Positions 1 to 10,589 of a DNA stretch of 64,000 nt are shown here, in pieces. This stretch comes from Petaurus breviceps papuanus (taxonomy: Eukaryota > Chordata > Mammalia > Diprotodontia > Petauridae). Both the position numbers and the translations under genes were made by a program. Each line of letters opens with the position of its first letter. The stretch's first letter is position 1. Location: the NCBI GenBank assembly GCA_028583685.1, contig JAMXIF010001164.1, forward strand, positions 10,906,206 to 10,970,205, read 5' to 3'. The notes under the pieces were generated by a model, which did not search any database, was not told where the DNA came from, and saw only the letters and a list, made by a program, of their open reading frames with translations.

Positions 1-211
1 GTATGATCTTTCTTGGGGTGTGGGAATGGATCAGAGGAGATAGCCATACAGTGACAATCTAATTTTTATTATGGTCGGAGAATGGGCTCCAAAATCCACA
101 CAGTTAAAATGGGCAGAGCTGAACTTTGTGCAGGGCAACAGAAGCAGGTTTGAGTGGGAAATGGGCACACTGTTGACAGCTATGGGATAATAGTGAGAAA
201 GACTATAGACC
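1..211. other. low-copy sequence, nothing recognised
   Basis: No repeat family, long ORF or RNA gene is recognisable here. Confidence 0.5.
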
Positions 212-401
212 CAAGGTTCTTAACCTTTTTGTGTGTGTCATGAACTCCTTTGACAGTCTGACAAGCCCTAAAGGCCCCTTCTCAGAATGTTTTTAAAGGC
301 ATAAAATTTTAAAAAGACACAGGATTACAAAGAAAACTATATTAAGTTATCAAACTTAAAAAAAATCCCAATTTCACAGACTTCATGATATGAACCCCTG
401 C
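212..401. mobile_element. old hAT-like non-autonomous DNA transposon remnant (candidate)
   Basis: The left end reads GGTTCTTAACCTTTTTGTGT, followed by a body with CATGAACTCCTTTGACAGTC and an A/T-rich middle. The right end has GAACCCCTG. This resembles the short hAT (Charlie-type) elements that begin near GGTTCTTAACC and end near its complement. The right terminal repeat is too decayed to pair cleanly, so the class is inferred from overall resemblance. Confidence 0.4.
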
Positions 402-564
402 CATAAAGTGAAAGCATCAGTAACATGCCAGGAGAGTACAATCAAAAAATGACAGAAGGATCTACAACCCTGGAACTACAGAGAGATTTTCAGCACCACC
501 TGGGCACATGTTAGGATTTACGGAACCAGGAAAAAATTTCATTATCAAATTTTTAGGAGTACCA

Positions 565-1030
565 AATAGAATAGAATCCTAGGGGTGAAAAGGACTTCTG
601 AGATAAAATAATCCAAACCATATTTAAGCAGACTTTCTCTCTTCCCCACAGTCTTTGCTTAATGACCTCCAGGGAAAGGGAATTCACTGTTTTTGAGACC
701 ATTCCACTTTGTGATACCTATAGATGCTAGGAAATTTTTCCTTATCCTAAACCAGAATTTTCCTCTTCATGACTTTCACCTATAGGTCTTAAACTACACT
801 TAGGTGACAATACCCTATTTTGGAAAGTGTAATCTCTTCTGTACCACATCACTTTTTTTTTTAACACCTCTCTTTGAATATTTGAAATTTATCATGTCTG
901 CTCCTTGTCCCGGTCTTTGCCAAATAAAACTTTATTCCTTCAAACATGGCATGGTTTTTAGTTTCCTCACCATTTTCTGGACACAGTCCATCTTGTCAAT
1001 ACCCTTCCTAAAGTATTACATGCAGACCTG
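565..1030 (-). mobile_element. CR1/L3-type LINE fragment
   Basis: The plus strand reads as the complement of a CR1/L3 LINE body: a stretch resembling AAGGACTTCTGAGATAAAAT, then GACCATTCCACTTTGTGA, GGAAATTTTTCCTTAT and, near the end, CTGGACACAGTCCATCTTGT. These blocks occur in this order in amniote CR1/L3 copies. Heavily diverged, with no ORF. Sequence between about 402 and 565 is unassigned. Confidence 0.6.
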
Positions 1031-1109
1031 TATTGTTAATGGAATGGGAAGGTCTTTCTTGCCCATTAATAAGCCTTTGTGACCTGCTTTGAGCCTGAAT
1101 CACAAGGAG

Positions 1110-1535
1110 CCTGTGGTGGGAGGAGCTTGTAGAACAGGTAGAGCAGGGAGTGGGAAAGTGAGGTGGAGCTGAGAGAAAGAGGAGACAGAGAGAGGCAGAG
1201 TAGCTAGTGTGGGAGAGAGAGGAACATTTTCCCTAAGGGAGCTTGTTTGTGGGGAGGCCTGACAGAGGGAAGGCTTAGGGATGGAGGTGCTCCCTACATT
1301 GGTAATGTGTACCAATCTCTTTATTACCATGGTGTATTTGACTTTCTGGTATATGAATAAATATCTTGGTTTCATCTTTGAGGAAGAGAATTTCTTATAT
1401 TTTGTTATTCAAACCTGGAAATATATCTGCATATTCATAGCAGCTGCTATGGGTATTACATTGGCAATAAAAGACCTCAACATGATATTTGAGATATGGT
1501 CTGACCCAAGGAATGGTTAACGGAATATAAGACCT
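1110..1535 (+). mobile_element. LTR-like repeat 1 (fossil)
   Basis: Begins near TGTGGTGGGAGGAGC and carries a poly(A)-signal-like AATAAA at about 1,357. From about 1,300 to 1,535 it matches, loosely but in order, the segment at about 1,965-2,205. The shared blocks are GAATAAAT followed by a T-rich stretch, ATATTCA followed by AGCAGCTGCT, and ACCCAAGG. A repeated unit with a central AATAAA suggests a solo or paired LTR of an old endogenous retrovirus-like element. The family is not assigned. Confidence 0.35.
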
Positions 1536-1879
1536 TCCCTGTTCTTTTATAGGTCTATGTGACTACATGTGTTCTCTTTTTCTCCTTGGAACAGGGGCCA
1601 TGTTCCCAAGTCTAGAGGTATGCAGGTATTTTGCCTTATCAATCACGTATGTCTTTCTCCTTTGAACTCTGGCCCAGTTCACAGCAGTGACACATCCTGT
1701 GCAGAGTCACATAGAGCCCTTGCACAGAGCCAATCCAGTGTTGAGCCACTGTGGGCATTCATGCCTTTTAGCATTAAGCCAATTAGGTGCCAAGTCTTTG
1801 TTTGAGAACACTATATATTCTGGAAGGTTGATATTACCTTGGGGGCTTGCTTACAAGGAAGGATGCTTCCTTTAAGACC

Positions 1880-2205
1880 TTTTTGATTTCCCAGATTAGG
1901 GACTCTCAATAGCCATTATCAAGGCTCCTGACCCCCCACCTATGCAGATGTTGGTACTCTCTGACCTGGTGATGTGCATAAATATTTCTGTTACTCTGTT
2001 GAGCTTTGTTTTTTCTATATTTCTATAGCAATGTTTTGTCTTGTCCTAGTGTGCAGAATAAATGTGCTGGTTTAGTTTTGAGTGAAAAGTGCTTATTATA
2101 CTATGCAATGCAATCCTTAAAGCCTATATGTATATTCAAAACAGCTGCTCATATCACACTGGTGCTGCACCCAAGGGAAGAGAATACGTCGGGACTGTCA
2201 GTTTT
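1880..2205 (+). mobile_element. LTR-like repeat 2 (fossil), related to repeat 1
   Basis: Shares the AATAAA-centred block with the unit about 700 bp upstream: GAATAAATGTGCTGGTTTAG here against GAATAAATATCTTGGTTTCA there, and ATTCAAAACAGCTGCT against ATTCATAGCAGCTGCT. The roughly 350 bp between the two units is unassigned. This could be two LTRs of one ancient element or two independent copies of one family. Old and heavily diverged. Confidence 0.35.
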
Positions 2206-2394
2206 TTCGTTCTGAACATTATGCTCTTATTAATGTAACAAATTTGCATTAGTTTTTTTTTGCTACTCTGCCATACTATCAACTCATATCATGATCATAG
2301 ATCACTGAAACCTCTATATCTTTTTGCATACAAACTATTGTTCCCCATTCTGTGTAGATTTTTTTTAACCCAAGCACAGGATTTTATACTAGTT

Positions 2395-2960
2395 CAACTT
2401 CACGTTATCAGATTCTATTAATTGTTTAAGCTTGTCAAGGCCTTCTAGAATTCAAAACCATTGTCTAAGCTTAGGTATTCCTTCCAACTTTGTCATGCAC
2501 TAATTTGAAACTTATGGTATCTAGGTTTTCATCCAGGTCATTTACAAAAGTCTTGAACAGAATAATGCCAAGGATAAATCTCTATGGTACAATACCAGGG
2601 AGTTCCTTTCAGATTGGTATCAAACTATTAATAATCACCCTTTGGATGTAAGTATTGAACTAAGTCCAAATATATATCATCCAGGCCATATGTCCCCAAC
2701 TATTCCACAAGGATATTATGGGAAATTGGCTAAATATCTTGCTAAATTTCAGGAATATCATGTAAACAACACCTCCTTGATCTCTCTATTTGAAGTCCTA
2801 AATATATTGCATTTCAGGAATATCATATAAACAATATTTCCTTGACCTATTTGATATCCTATCCAAAATAGGAAATGTTGTTAGTCTGTCTTGACTTCTA
2901 ATAAATACTTACTCGTTGATATTTTCTTGCTATCTTCTCACTTACCATAGTTTTCAACCA
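2395..2960 (-). mobile_element. CR1/L3-type LINE fragment (reverse-transcriptase end)
   Basis: The complement of a CR1/L3 reverse-transcriptase region. Recognisable plus-strand blocks are CAGGTCATTTACAAAAGTCT, TTGAACAGAATAATGCCAAG, CTCTATGGTACAATACCAGG and CCACAAGGATATTATGGGAA. All occur in the expected order for amniote CR1/L3 copies. A short block, ATTTCAGGAATATCAT, is repeated at about 2,746 and 2,811, suggesting a local tandem duplication. No ORF remains. Confidence 0.65.
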
Positions 2961-3500
2961 GAAACAAGAGATCAGGATTGGTCAGAGCCAAGATCAAGCT
3001 TAATTATATAGATAAATGATCAGGCAGTGAAGAGAGAGACCCATTGATCCTTGATATGGCTCAATGAACAAGGATGAATGTATACTGTGGATCCATCATA
3101 ACCCCTTATGAGAACTTAACATTGATAATGTGTCATCAGACCCAGAACCTTCCAACCTTAGCTGAGCCAGAAAGAGAAAAGAGACATTAAATTGTTGGGG
3201 AAAAAGAACAGCGCTCAATCTGATGGAATCAGCATTGTATCTTAACACACTTTATAGCTACCACCCTCAGAGATACATTTGGGGAGTGTCAAAGATATAT
3301 TAGTCATGGAAATGGCAATGAAAGAATAGCCTCAGCTCTTTCAGAGAAATGACTTTAATTAAATTTTGGTAAATACTTTAAACAGAAATACACAATGTAA
3401 ATCAACTAGATTAGGAGAAACTATGTGTTTTCTCCCCATATGTCAAGTTTAAGCCTTTTTCCTCCTTCTCTCCTCCTTCCCCACTTGAATTTAGTTTCAG
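2961..3500. other. low-copy sequence; pyrimidine tract at its right end
   Basis: No repeat family recognised. The last 50 bases (about 3,450-3,500) are a C/T-rich tract ending TTAGTTTCAG, which resembles a strong splice acceptor for the following segment. Confidence 0.4.
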
Positions 3501-3610
3501 GCGACATTGTCAGAATATTTAAGCTCCCAGATGAAAAAGCTCAGGATTTTGACAAGGTTCGATTGCTCTTGGCAAATGCTCCTGTACAGTTGGCCAATTT
3601 AAAACTTTAA
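3501..3610 (+). CDS. candidate terminal coding exon, gene unidentified
   Basis: A pyrimidine-rich tract (CCTCCTTCTCTCCTCCTTCC and neighbours) and TTTCAG immediately precede 3,501. From there one frame stays open for 35 codons to a TAA at 3,608-3,610. The peptide starts DIVRIFKLPDEKAQDFDK and ends VRLLLANAPVQLANLKL. It is of balanced, globular-looking composition, unlike the low-complexity ORFs elsewhere in the window. If the acceptor is used, the exon enters at codon position 2. I do not recognise the protein. No clear AATAAA was noticed just downstream and no partner exon was found, so it could equally be a chance ORF or an old retro-copy fragment. Confidence 0.3.
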
Positions 3611-4250
3611 TAGTTGGTGGCAGCTTAAAAGATGCTTTAAAATATCTCTTAGGGAAATTTACATGAAACACAGACATGCTAGACTAGTTTTGAGGTAACA
3701 GACAGGGGAGTTGTAGCTGTTGGTAATTCACTTGTGAAGTCCCTAGGAGTCTCATGAAAGTCAGACTAGTGCAGAATGAGAAGGTAGTGCTGCATAAGGG
3801 AAAGAACACTGAATTTGAAATCATGTCATATCCTAAGAGGGACACATTAGGAGAAGCAGATTGACCAGGGTCAGCACGAGAATGTTGGAAAAACAAATGG
3901 AGATGTTCATTTGGTGAATGGAAAGGGTATGATATCATTAACACACCCTAACATTAACAGCAAAAGCATTAAAGATGTTTTTAATTGTTCCTCTGCTTCT
4001 AGCATCTTCATAGTTACAAATGGTGCTAAAGAGAGAAGGAACAGACATCTGATACTTCTGGGTGAAGAATTAAAAGCAAATACTTTGGTAATGGTGTGAG
4101 CAAGATGACCATTTCTGCTGTCAGAAGGGTTAGTAGTATATCCCAAACCATCGTTTCATCCATTGCTGACCATGGGTCATCGGAAACAATTTATTTCATT
4201 CAAGCCCCTCTCATTCCTGATTAATCAGTTGTATTGTCAGATAGATTATT
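3611..4250. other. low-copy sequence, nothing recognised
   Basis: Only short frames on both strands; no repeat family recognised by eye. Confidence 0.4.
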
Positions 4251-4254
4251 CAGG

Positions 4255-4445
4255 GATCATTAGTCATTATTAAGGACTTACTGTGTGCTAAACACTTTAT
4301 CAAAGACAGGCGATATAAAGAAAGACAAAAACAGTCCCTACCCTCAAGGAGCTCATACTCTAATGGGGAGAGCAACATGCTTAGTAGATAAAGACAACAC
4401 GAGGGGGAAGACATTAGCTTTGCGATGAGATGAGGCAAGAGTCTT
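4255..4445 (-). mobile_element. L2 LINE 3' end
   Basis: The plus strand carries TTACTGTGTGCTAAACACTT, then an AAAGAAAGACAAAAACAGTC block and CCCTCAAGGAGCTCATACTC. This is the complement of the conserved L2 3' terminus. Confidence 0.7.
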
Positions 4446-4644
4446 GCAAAGAGCGAGATTCTCACAATGCCCCCTTAAAATGCCAAAGAAATTCGTGACA
4501 TTTCTTTCTGTATGGATCCACTGCTTTCCAAGGGAATGGAGCTCAACTTAATTTTGACATCCTCTTTATTAGGAAGGTGTTGTACCATGCTGCACTTGCA
4601 AAAGACTTTAAACATTCAGAGTAAAATAGATTGTAGAATAGGAT

Positions 4645-4970
4645 AAAGAGTTTGAAGGGACCTTAGTGATCATCCAGTTAAATCCCCTTATTTTTACACC
4701 CATCAGCAAGCACGGATCAAGCATTTCCTATATATGGAAGGCTGTTCGAGGGAGTAGCTACAAAGACAAAAATAAAGCAGTCCCTCATAGAACTTAACTT
4801 ACTCTAGAGGAAGATAACATGTGCCCACAAGGAAGAAACTGAGGTGCCCAGCTGTTAATGGTTAACCTAAGAATACACAAGTAGCAAATAGAAAAACTGA
4901 GATTCAAACCTATGTCTTTGCACTTCAAACTTTGTGTTCTTTCCTTTACACTACTCTGTCACCTTGGTAC
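4645..4970 (-). mobile_element. MIR/CORE-type repeat split by an L2 3' end
   Basis: The left arm has GGGACCTTAGTGATCATCCA and CCCCTTATTTTTACA. The right arm resumes with AAGAAACTGAGGTGCCCAG and a CACAAGTAGCAAAT core. Together they form one ancient mammalian repeat of the type that reads ATTTTACAGATGAGGAAACT when intact. Between the arms, about 4,695-4,835, lies a minus-strand L2 3' end (AAGCATTTCC, CAGTCCCTCATAGAACTTAA). The L2 therefore landed in the older repeat. Confidence 0.5.
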
Positions 4971-5099
4971 AACCAGACACTCCCTGTCTTTAATGTACTT
5001 CGCTTGGACTACATATAACCACAGTGATTGTTGTATGTAAGGATCTGTAGACTGAATGTCGTCCTTAAGGAAATTTCTACAATTTGTGTCTAATAATAA

Positions 5100-5215
5100 T
5101 GGACTTGGATTCAGTCATTAGTCAATAACTAGGTTTGAATCCTAGTTCTGACACTAGCTGGATAACTCTAGATAAATCACCTGTTATTTCTGACCCTCAA
5201 TTTTCTTTCTCAATT
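5100..5215 (+). mobile_element. MIR-type CORE-SINE fragment
   Basis: Has GGTTTGAATCCTAGTTCTGA, then CTAGCTGGATAACTCTAGAT and AATCACC, the tRNA-head and core order of a MIR-type SINE. Truncated at both ends. Confidence 0.5.
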
Positions 5216-5278
5216 TTTCTGTGTTTTCAAGCTTATGTCCTAATCATTTGTCCTATATGCTTGACAAATTGAACTTCT

Positions 5279-5473
5279 TTTTTAAAATTACCCCTTTTAT
5301 ACACTTTTTCTTTTTTTTCTTTTTTCTTTTTTTTTTGGAGGGCAATTGGGGTTAAACGACTTGCCCAAGTTCACATGGCTAGTTTTTGTCTTAAGTGTCT
5401 GAGGCTGGATTTGAACTCAGGTCCTCCTGACTCCAGGGACGGTGCTCTATTCACTGCACCACTTAGCCATCCC
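5279..5473 (-). mobile_element. tRNA-derived SINE (Mar1/WSINE1-like)
   Basis: Reading the minus strand, a tRNA-like head with the B-box-like GAGTTCAAATCC is followed by the body and a long A-rich tail (T-rich on plus, 5,279-5,340). The insertion is flanked by a 14-bp direct repeat CAAATTGAACTTCT at 5,265-5,278 and 5,474-5,487, which defines it as a retroposed unit. Such SINEs are mobilised in trans by LINE machinery. It sits just upstream of an L2 fragment. Confidence 0.85.
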
Positions 5474-5489
5474 CAAATTGAACTTCTGT

Positions 5490-5840
5490 ATGTTCTTCAC
5501 ACCCCCACAACTCATCTCCTATCAACATGCCTTTTCACTAGCTGTGCCCCTTGCTTGGACTGTCCTCTCTTTTCACCTCTATGTCTACCAATCTCTAATT
5601 TCATTTGGAGCTTAGCTTAAATGTAACTTCATATATCTTGGGTCTTTCTTGATCTCCACATCTGCTAGTACTTCTCTGAAGTTATCTTGTTATATATTTT
5701 ATATATGCTTTTATGTATATCCATTATTTCCTTGATAGAGCAGATCTGGTGTCATTTTTGACCTTGTTTTCCTAGAATTTTCACAGTGATTGGCATGTAG
5801 CAAGTGCTTAATAAATGCTTGTTGGTTGATTGGTTGATCT
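5490..5840 (+). mobile_element. L2 LINE 3' part
   Basis: Degenerate L2 3' sequence (TGCCCCTTGCTTGGACTGTC, CTTAGCTTAAATGTAACTTC) ending with the typical terminus GTAGCAAGTGCTTAATAAAT followed by GCTTGTTGGTTGATTGG. Confidence 0.65.
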
Positions 5841-6150
5841 GTAAAATATAAAATAAAAACTGTTGGGAAAGCACTTTGTTATTTGTCAGATGTAGAAATG
5901 TGAGGTTATTAAAATGATGAGGAGAATGTAAAGAGCTGAATGGCCTAAGGGGTCCCTTTTGCCAGCTTTTATGTGGCTTGGATATTTATTTTTTAAGTTG
6001 GAGTTATTGCTACATAATTTTAAAGAAGTTCACAGACACTTTAATTTTTCAGTAGCTTTTGCATTAACATTTTATTAAAATCATCTGAGAGGTATGTTGG
6101 CATGGCTGTATCCTTTATCTATTAATAAATGACCTGCAAAGCATCAAGGG

Positions 6151-6194
<44 letters not shown>

Positions 6195-6545
6195 CATCGG
6201 GAGAAAGAATAGAATGAAGAAAGGGAGAAGGGTTGAGATTTGTATAAATTTAGGGGAATGTTTTCATAAGCAGGGCAAACAAAGTCAAACCATAGTTAAA
6301 GTTCTTTGACCTCTGTAAGGGTTCTTAGATTTCTACCTAGGCATCCTTGTAGGAGAGGCTCAGTAGCTGCCATCAGGGTTGTATGATGATGCAGGGTCAT
6401 TATCACCAAACACTAGTGCCAAAAATGGAGCAACACTGGGCACTGGATCCACCCCTTGGGCTTCTGTAGGGACAAATGGAATTCAGGCAAGCATAAGCAA
6501 TGATGTGTCAGGAAAGCCTCTGGAGAAGAACAATTACAACGCAAC
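5841..6545. other. low-copy sequence with one (GT)n tract
   Basis: No gene or family recognised apart from the microsatellite at 6,151-6,193. A 71-codon frame from 6,379 has no recognisable domain. Confidence 0.4.
6151..6193. repeat. (GT)n microsatellite
   Basis: About 21 GT units with one T interruption near the start. Confidence 0.95.
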
Positions 6546-6735
6546 TCATATTATAGAGTACTTTCAAGTTTACAAAATACTTCCCTCTCGATAACCTTGT
6601 GAAGGAGGTAGTAAAATATTATAGTAGGCTTTTTTGCAGATGAAGAAAATGAGACTCAGACACTCTGGTGTTAGGGTTAGGGTTCAGATTTAAACCCAGG
6701 TCTCTTTTATTCTGCTATGGTGCTTGTGGAGATGT
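6545..6735 (-). mobile_element. CORE-SINE (MIR/THER1-type), old
   Basis: The plus strand shows GTTTACAAAATACTTCCC, a GCAGATGAAGAAAATGAGAC core and TTTAAACCCAGGTCTC, the complement of a MIR-type SINE. Confidence 0.55.
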
Positions 6736-6834
6736 CTACCCCAGTTTTACTGCTCTGATACAGGTTCTGATGGAATGATTTTATTTGTAGTAGGGCTGGA
6801 AACTTACATTCTTCCATGAAGAGCTCTTTTCTTA

Positions 6835-7030
6835 TTGGAAAGAACAATGAATCTTGACTGAGAGCATGGGTTCAAATTCCAGCTCTGCTATTTGCTGCTA
6901 GGTTGACGTTGGGCAAGTCACCTAACTTATCTAGGGCTCACTTTACTAATCTATAAAATGACATCTATAAATGACATTAATCTCTAAAAAGACAAAGGGT
7001 CTTCTAGCTCTAAGTCTATGATCTGTCACT
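6835..7030 (+). mobile_element. MIR-type CORE-SINE
   Basis: Contains GGGTTCAAATTCCAGCTCTG, GTTGGGCAAGTCACCTAACT and ATCTATAAAATGACA in the order of a MIR head and core. Confidence 0.65.
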
Positions 7031-7615
7031 ATGCCTTCTTTATTCCAAGATAGCCAGCTCCCTCAGAGCAGGGCAACAGGTCAGCCTTTGTAAACCCCCA
7101 TCAAGAGCTCTGGTCTTTCTGTTTTCATCTGTTTGCTTCTGGCACCAACCATGTACAGAAGAGGAGCTGGTGTTCTGCTTAGGGCCTTGTGGATCCCTTG
7201 GCTCACTACCTTGTCTTTTTGACTATGATAACAGTCATCTCAGTCTCTGATAGCCCTAGGCTGAGTAAACCTTAAAGTAGAGGCCATATGATAACTTGTC
7301 AGAATCATCATAGAGATGATTCCTCCTTTGAGTAGAATTGGAATCAATGACCCTTGACATCCTTTCCCACTGTACAATTGTATGGTTCTAATTCCAGGCA
7401 CTACTGACCAAACCTTTTTCAAATGGGAATTTTTACCCTCTGCCAAGGCTCATCCATCAGATGTCTCCGGATATAGCACTACTTAAATCCCTGTTCACAA
7501 ATTCTCTGTTCTACATCCAACTCCACCATTCTGAGAGCAAACTTTTGCTCCCCTATTATATCCAACAGTGCTTTGAACCCTTCCTCCTTTCAATGAGGCA
7601 AACTGCAGCCACAAA
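7031..7615. other. low-copy sequence, nothing recognised
   Basis: No repeat family or exon-like structure recognised. Confidence 0.4.
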
Positions 7616-7619
7616 ATGT

Positions 7620-7775
7620 TGGTGTTAGAAGAGACCCCAGAGGTCATCTAGGGTAACTAACAGCTGAACAAGAATCACTCTACAACATGCCCAACAAGTG
7701 ACCATTCAGGGAAGACTTCTAGCAAGGGCAAAACCCCCTACCTGGGGCAGCCCATCCAATCTTGGATTGCTCTAG
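7620..7775 (-). mobile_element. CR1/L3-type LINE fragment
   Basis: Plus-strand blocks AGAGACCCCAGAGGTCATCT, CTCTACAACATGCCCAACAA and GGGGCAGCCCATCCAATCTT match the antisense CR1/L3 order, the same orientation as the copy near 0.6-1.0 kb. Confidence 0.6.
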
Positions 7776-7945
7776 TTGTGAAGAGAGAGACGACAAGACC
7801 ATAGTTTATTATTGATCTTCAATTCAAATCTTGCTAGAGGAGGACATATAATAGCTGTGTGGCCCAGGACAAGTCATCTAATTTCTCAATTCCCTAGGCA
7901 ACTCTCTAAGATGATAAACTAAGGATGAATTCCTGATTTACATTA
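7776..7945 (+). mobile_element. MIR-type CORE-SINE, old
   Basis: Has AATTCAAATCTTGCTAGAGG, AGCTGTGTGGCCCAGGACAA and GTCATCTAATTTCTC in MIR order. Confidence 0.5.
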
Positions 7946-8375
7946 GAGTGAGATGTGTCCATTTTAGGAGTTTCCTTCTTGGATGATATCACAGGGCCAA
8001 AACAACAACAAGGTCAGCAAACTGTTGGGAAGCCTTTCTTTGAATTAAAGCCTAAGTATAACTTTGCAACTTCAAATCCTTCTGAGGGTCAGCCCAAGAC
8101 TTCCCAAGAAGTATGGAAAATTATAAGATATATTCAGTTCCCTAGAAACCAAAATTCAACCCATATAATTTCCTGCAAAACCCATGAATCATACAGTTCA
8201 CAGATACTAAAGAAATGTTTTTATTTCTTGTGGGATTAGAAATTCAAGTTCTGAAGGAATTTGTAGTGTCAAACTGTAACAGCTTCATCGACTAATTGTT
8301 ATTTCAGTTTAGAAGCCCTATGCCATCTGTGTGAAAAAAGAAAAAAAAAAGAGCAGGGGATTTGGGCCCTACAAT
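7946..8375. other. low-copy sequence with a 94-codon frame of unknown meaning
   Basis: A plus-strand frame runs from 7,955 to 8,239 (starts MSILGVSFLDDITGPKQQQ). It has no recognised domain, no upstream promoter or acceptor signal that stands out, and is short enough to be chance. Confidence 0.3.
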
Positions 8376-8379
8376 GATT

Positions 8380-8640
8380 ATCAGGCAGCCTGTGGCATAG
8401 AGGACAGAGCACTGAGCCTGGAGTTCAAATATAGACTTAATGGATTTCCAATCCAGATACTTCCTAGCTATGTGACCTTAGGCAGGTCACTTAACCACTG
8501 TCTGTCCCAATTTCCTCAATTGTAAAATGGGGATAATGATAGTATCTACCTCACAGGACTGTTTTGAGGATCAAATGAGATACCAGTAAAAGCATTTACA
8601 TAGTTCATGACACACATGAGCTACTATATACTTGCTTATT
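8380..8640 (+). mobile_element. MIR-type CORE-SINE, nearly full length
   Basis: Order visible: head TGGCATAGAGGACAGAGCAC, then CTAGCTATGTGACCTTAGGC, core TGTAAAATGGGGATAATGAT, then CACAGGACTGTTTTGAGGAT and a decayed tail. Confidence 0.75.
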
Positions 8641-8959
8641 CCCTTCCCTCCCCTTCCCTATATGTCATAATCATTCAACTCAAATAAATAAGCACAATTC
8701 ACACTCAAATGAGGGAAGACAACAGATAAAAAGAAGCTGAAAAGAGAGGGGAGCTCTCTGATATTGGCCCTCCCTCCTCTCCAGTCAAAGGGAGACTCCC
8801 AGGGCAGGAAGTACTTAGGAGATGTGAGTTTAGAATTTTATATGAATTTACAGGAAGCAGTGTTTCTGGAGACCACAATTAAGACCAGGAGAGTGACAAG
8901 GTGGGAAACATGAGATGGTTGCCCTGGCGCCTTTCTAAGGGCTAAGAGAGTAGGGAAGT

Positions 8960-9010
8960 TAGCAAGGTACCACACAGTAGGTACTTAATAAATGTTATGA
9001 TTGAATAATT
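8960..9010 (+). mobile_element. L2 LINE 3' terminus, short
   Basis: ACACAGTAGGTACTTAATAA followed by ATGTTATGATTGAAT is the L2 end. Sequence between 8,641 and 8,960 is unassigned. Confidence 0.5.
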
Positions 9011-9124
9011 GATCATTTACTTGGCCATAGGATTTCATTCACTTGCAATTTTCTAGACTTTGCTGATCATTGAATCCTTCTTTAAGATATCTGACACCCT
9101 GAAATTCCCTGATTCTTTAGTTTG

Positions 9125-9375
9125 CTTGACACCTGGGCTTTAGGGATCAGCTGCACCATATTCCTCAGTACCTGTTTTCCTTCTCTTGCTACATCTGTAA
9201 TCCACCACCTAGTAAATCACTTAATCTCAGTCCATCTCAGTATCCTCAGCTGTAAAATGGGGATACTAATAGGACCTGCCTTGCAGGGTTGTTGTGAGGA
9301 TCAACTGAGATGATATTAGTAAAAATACTTATCATCGTGCCTGTCACAAGGGGGTACTTTATAAATATTTAAGAT
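9125..9375 (+). mobile_element. MIR-type CORE-SINE
   Basis: CAGCTGTAAAATGGGGATAC, GCAGGGTTGTTGTGAGGATC and a tail GGGTACTTTATAAATATT mark the core and 3' half. The head is decayed. Confidence 0.65.
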
Positions 9376-9429
9376 GATTGATTAATCCTTAACTTCAAAG
9401 ATATTCTACCTAGCTATAGTTTGACCCAT

Positions 9430-9805
9430 GATTTATTAGATTATAATTTCCTTCAGGGTTTCTTATTGTTTAGTTATTTTTGGTTGTATATGACTCTTTG
9501 TGACTACTTTTAGAATTTTCTTCATAAAGATCATAGAGTGATTTGCCATTTCTTTCTCTAGGTCATTTTACAGATGAGGAAACAGAGGTTAAGTGATTTG
9601 CCCAGGATCACAAAGCTAGTAAGTGTCTCAGGCTCAATTTGAACTCAAGTTTTCCTGACTCCAACCCTGGCAGTTTATACACTGCACCACCTACCTGCCC
9701 ATCCATTCAGGGTAGAAACTTTCTTTTTTCCCTATTTGTATCCCCAGCACTTAGCTGTGCTGACACATAGTAGGTGCTTAATAAATGTTTATTTAATCGA
9801 ATGAT
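9430..9805 (+). mobile_element. L2 LINE 3' end, split by an RTE-tailed SINE
   Basis: Left part TTATAATTTCCTTCAGGGT; right part TTCAGGGTAGAAACTTTCTT, then TTTGTATCCCCAGCACTTAG and ATAGTAGGTGCTTAATAAAT. Removing the SINE rejoins a normal L2 3' end. The repeated TTCAGGGT (9,452-9,459 and 9,706-9,713) is the SINE target duplication. Confidence 0.75.
9460..9705 (-). mobile_element. Mar1-like SINE with RTE-type tail
   Basis: On the minus strand: tRNA-like head (complement of CACCACCTACCTGCCC), body with CAGATGAGGAAACAGAGG on plus, then a tail whose plus-strand form GTATATGACTCTTTGTGACT matches the 3' end of RTE/BovB-clade LINEs. This is the longer marsupial SINE form and is inserted in an L2. Confidence 0.75.
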
Positions 9806-10574
9806 ACTCTTTAGGTATGGAACATCCACATCCCTTGAGATTTGTGCAGAGCATGGTATCACCAATTGCTCTCACATGAATTTCAGATTTTTCAACTTGT
9901 GGACGCTAGATCACACTCATTGGCTCCTCTTATAAGCCCAAGATCACTGTTTGTCAATAAGGATGCCTCATGATTACATGAAAAGATACAATTGGATTGC
10001 ACAGAGGGATGTCTGGTACTGCACATTCTGCCTATATCTCACCTAATCACTGACTCTCTAATTTCACTACCCCCAACAGAGGGAAAGACAGGGAAGTACA
10101 GGGAGAGATAATGTTTACATGATGAAAAAAAGTGAAATCAACTATTCCTTATAAGATATCAGAAGTTGAGAAAGAGATTTATACCTATAACCATGCTGGA
10201 ATATGTTTGGTTCATTTATTTATTATCTTGATGCCCTTGTATGTTACCTTGTAGTTACTACCAGTAAAAACTCTTAGAAAATCTAAAGGAGCTTTTCAGG
10301 CTTTGTTTCAAAGCTAGCAACGTAGGAGAGAAATTGGAAATCAGCATTTCTTTCTACAAGTGCTCTGAATGAGAGTAACCTATAACATATAAGTAGGCAG
10401 TGAAAATGAAGACCCAGGGGAACAGATGGGAACCTTGTATTCGCTCAAAAGAAGAAAGTGGAGTATGGAAAGTGAGCCCAGATGTGTCCCTGGGTCTTTA
10501 ACTCCTCTAGTTTTCCTTGCCCCATGGTAGTATGGAGTCAAAGTTTACAACAGGGGTCAGAGAAAGCTGTATGA
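9806..10574. other. low-copy sequence, nothing recognised
   Basis: About 770 bp without a recognised family or credible ORF. Confidence 0.4.
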
Positions 10575-10589
10575 AAGAGATATACTTTA

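Noticed and set aside
6660-6690. GTTAGGGTTAGGGTT telomere-like run near 6,670
   Set aside because: Only about two and a half units lie inside a decayed CORE-SINE, too short to be an interstitial telomere.
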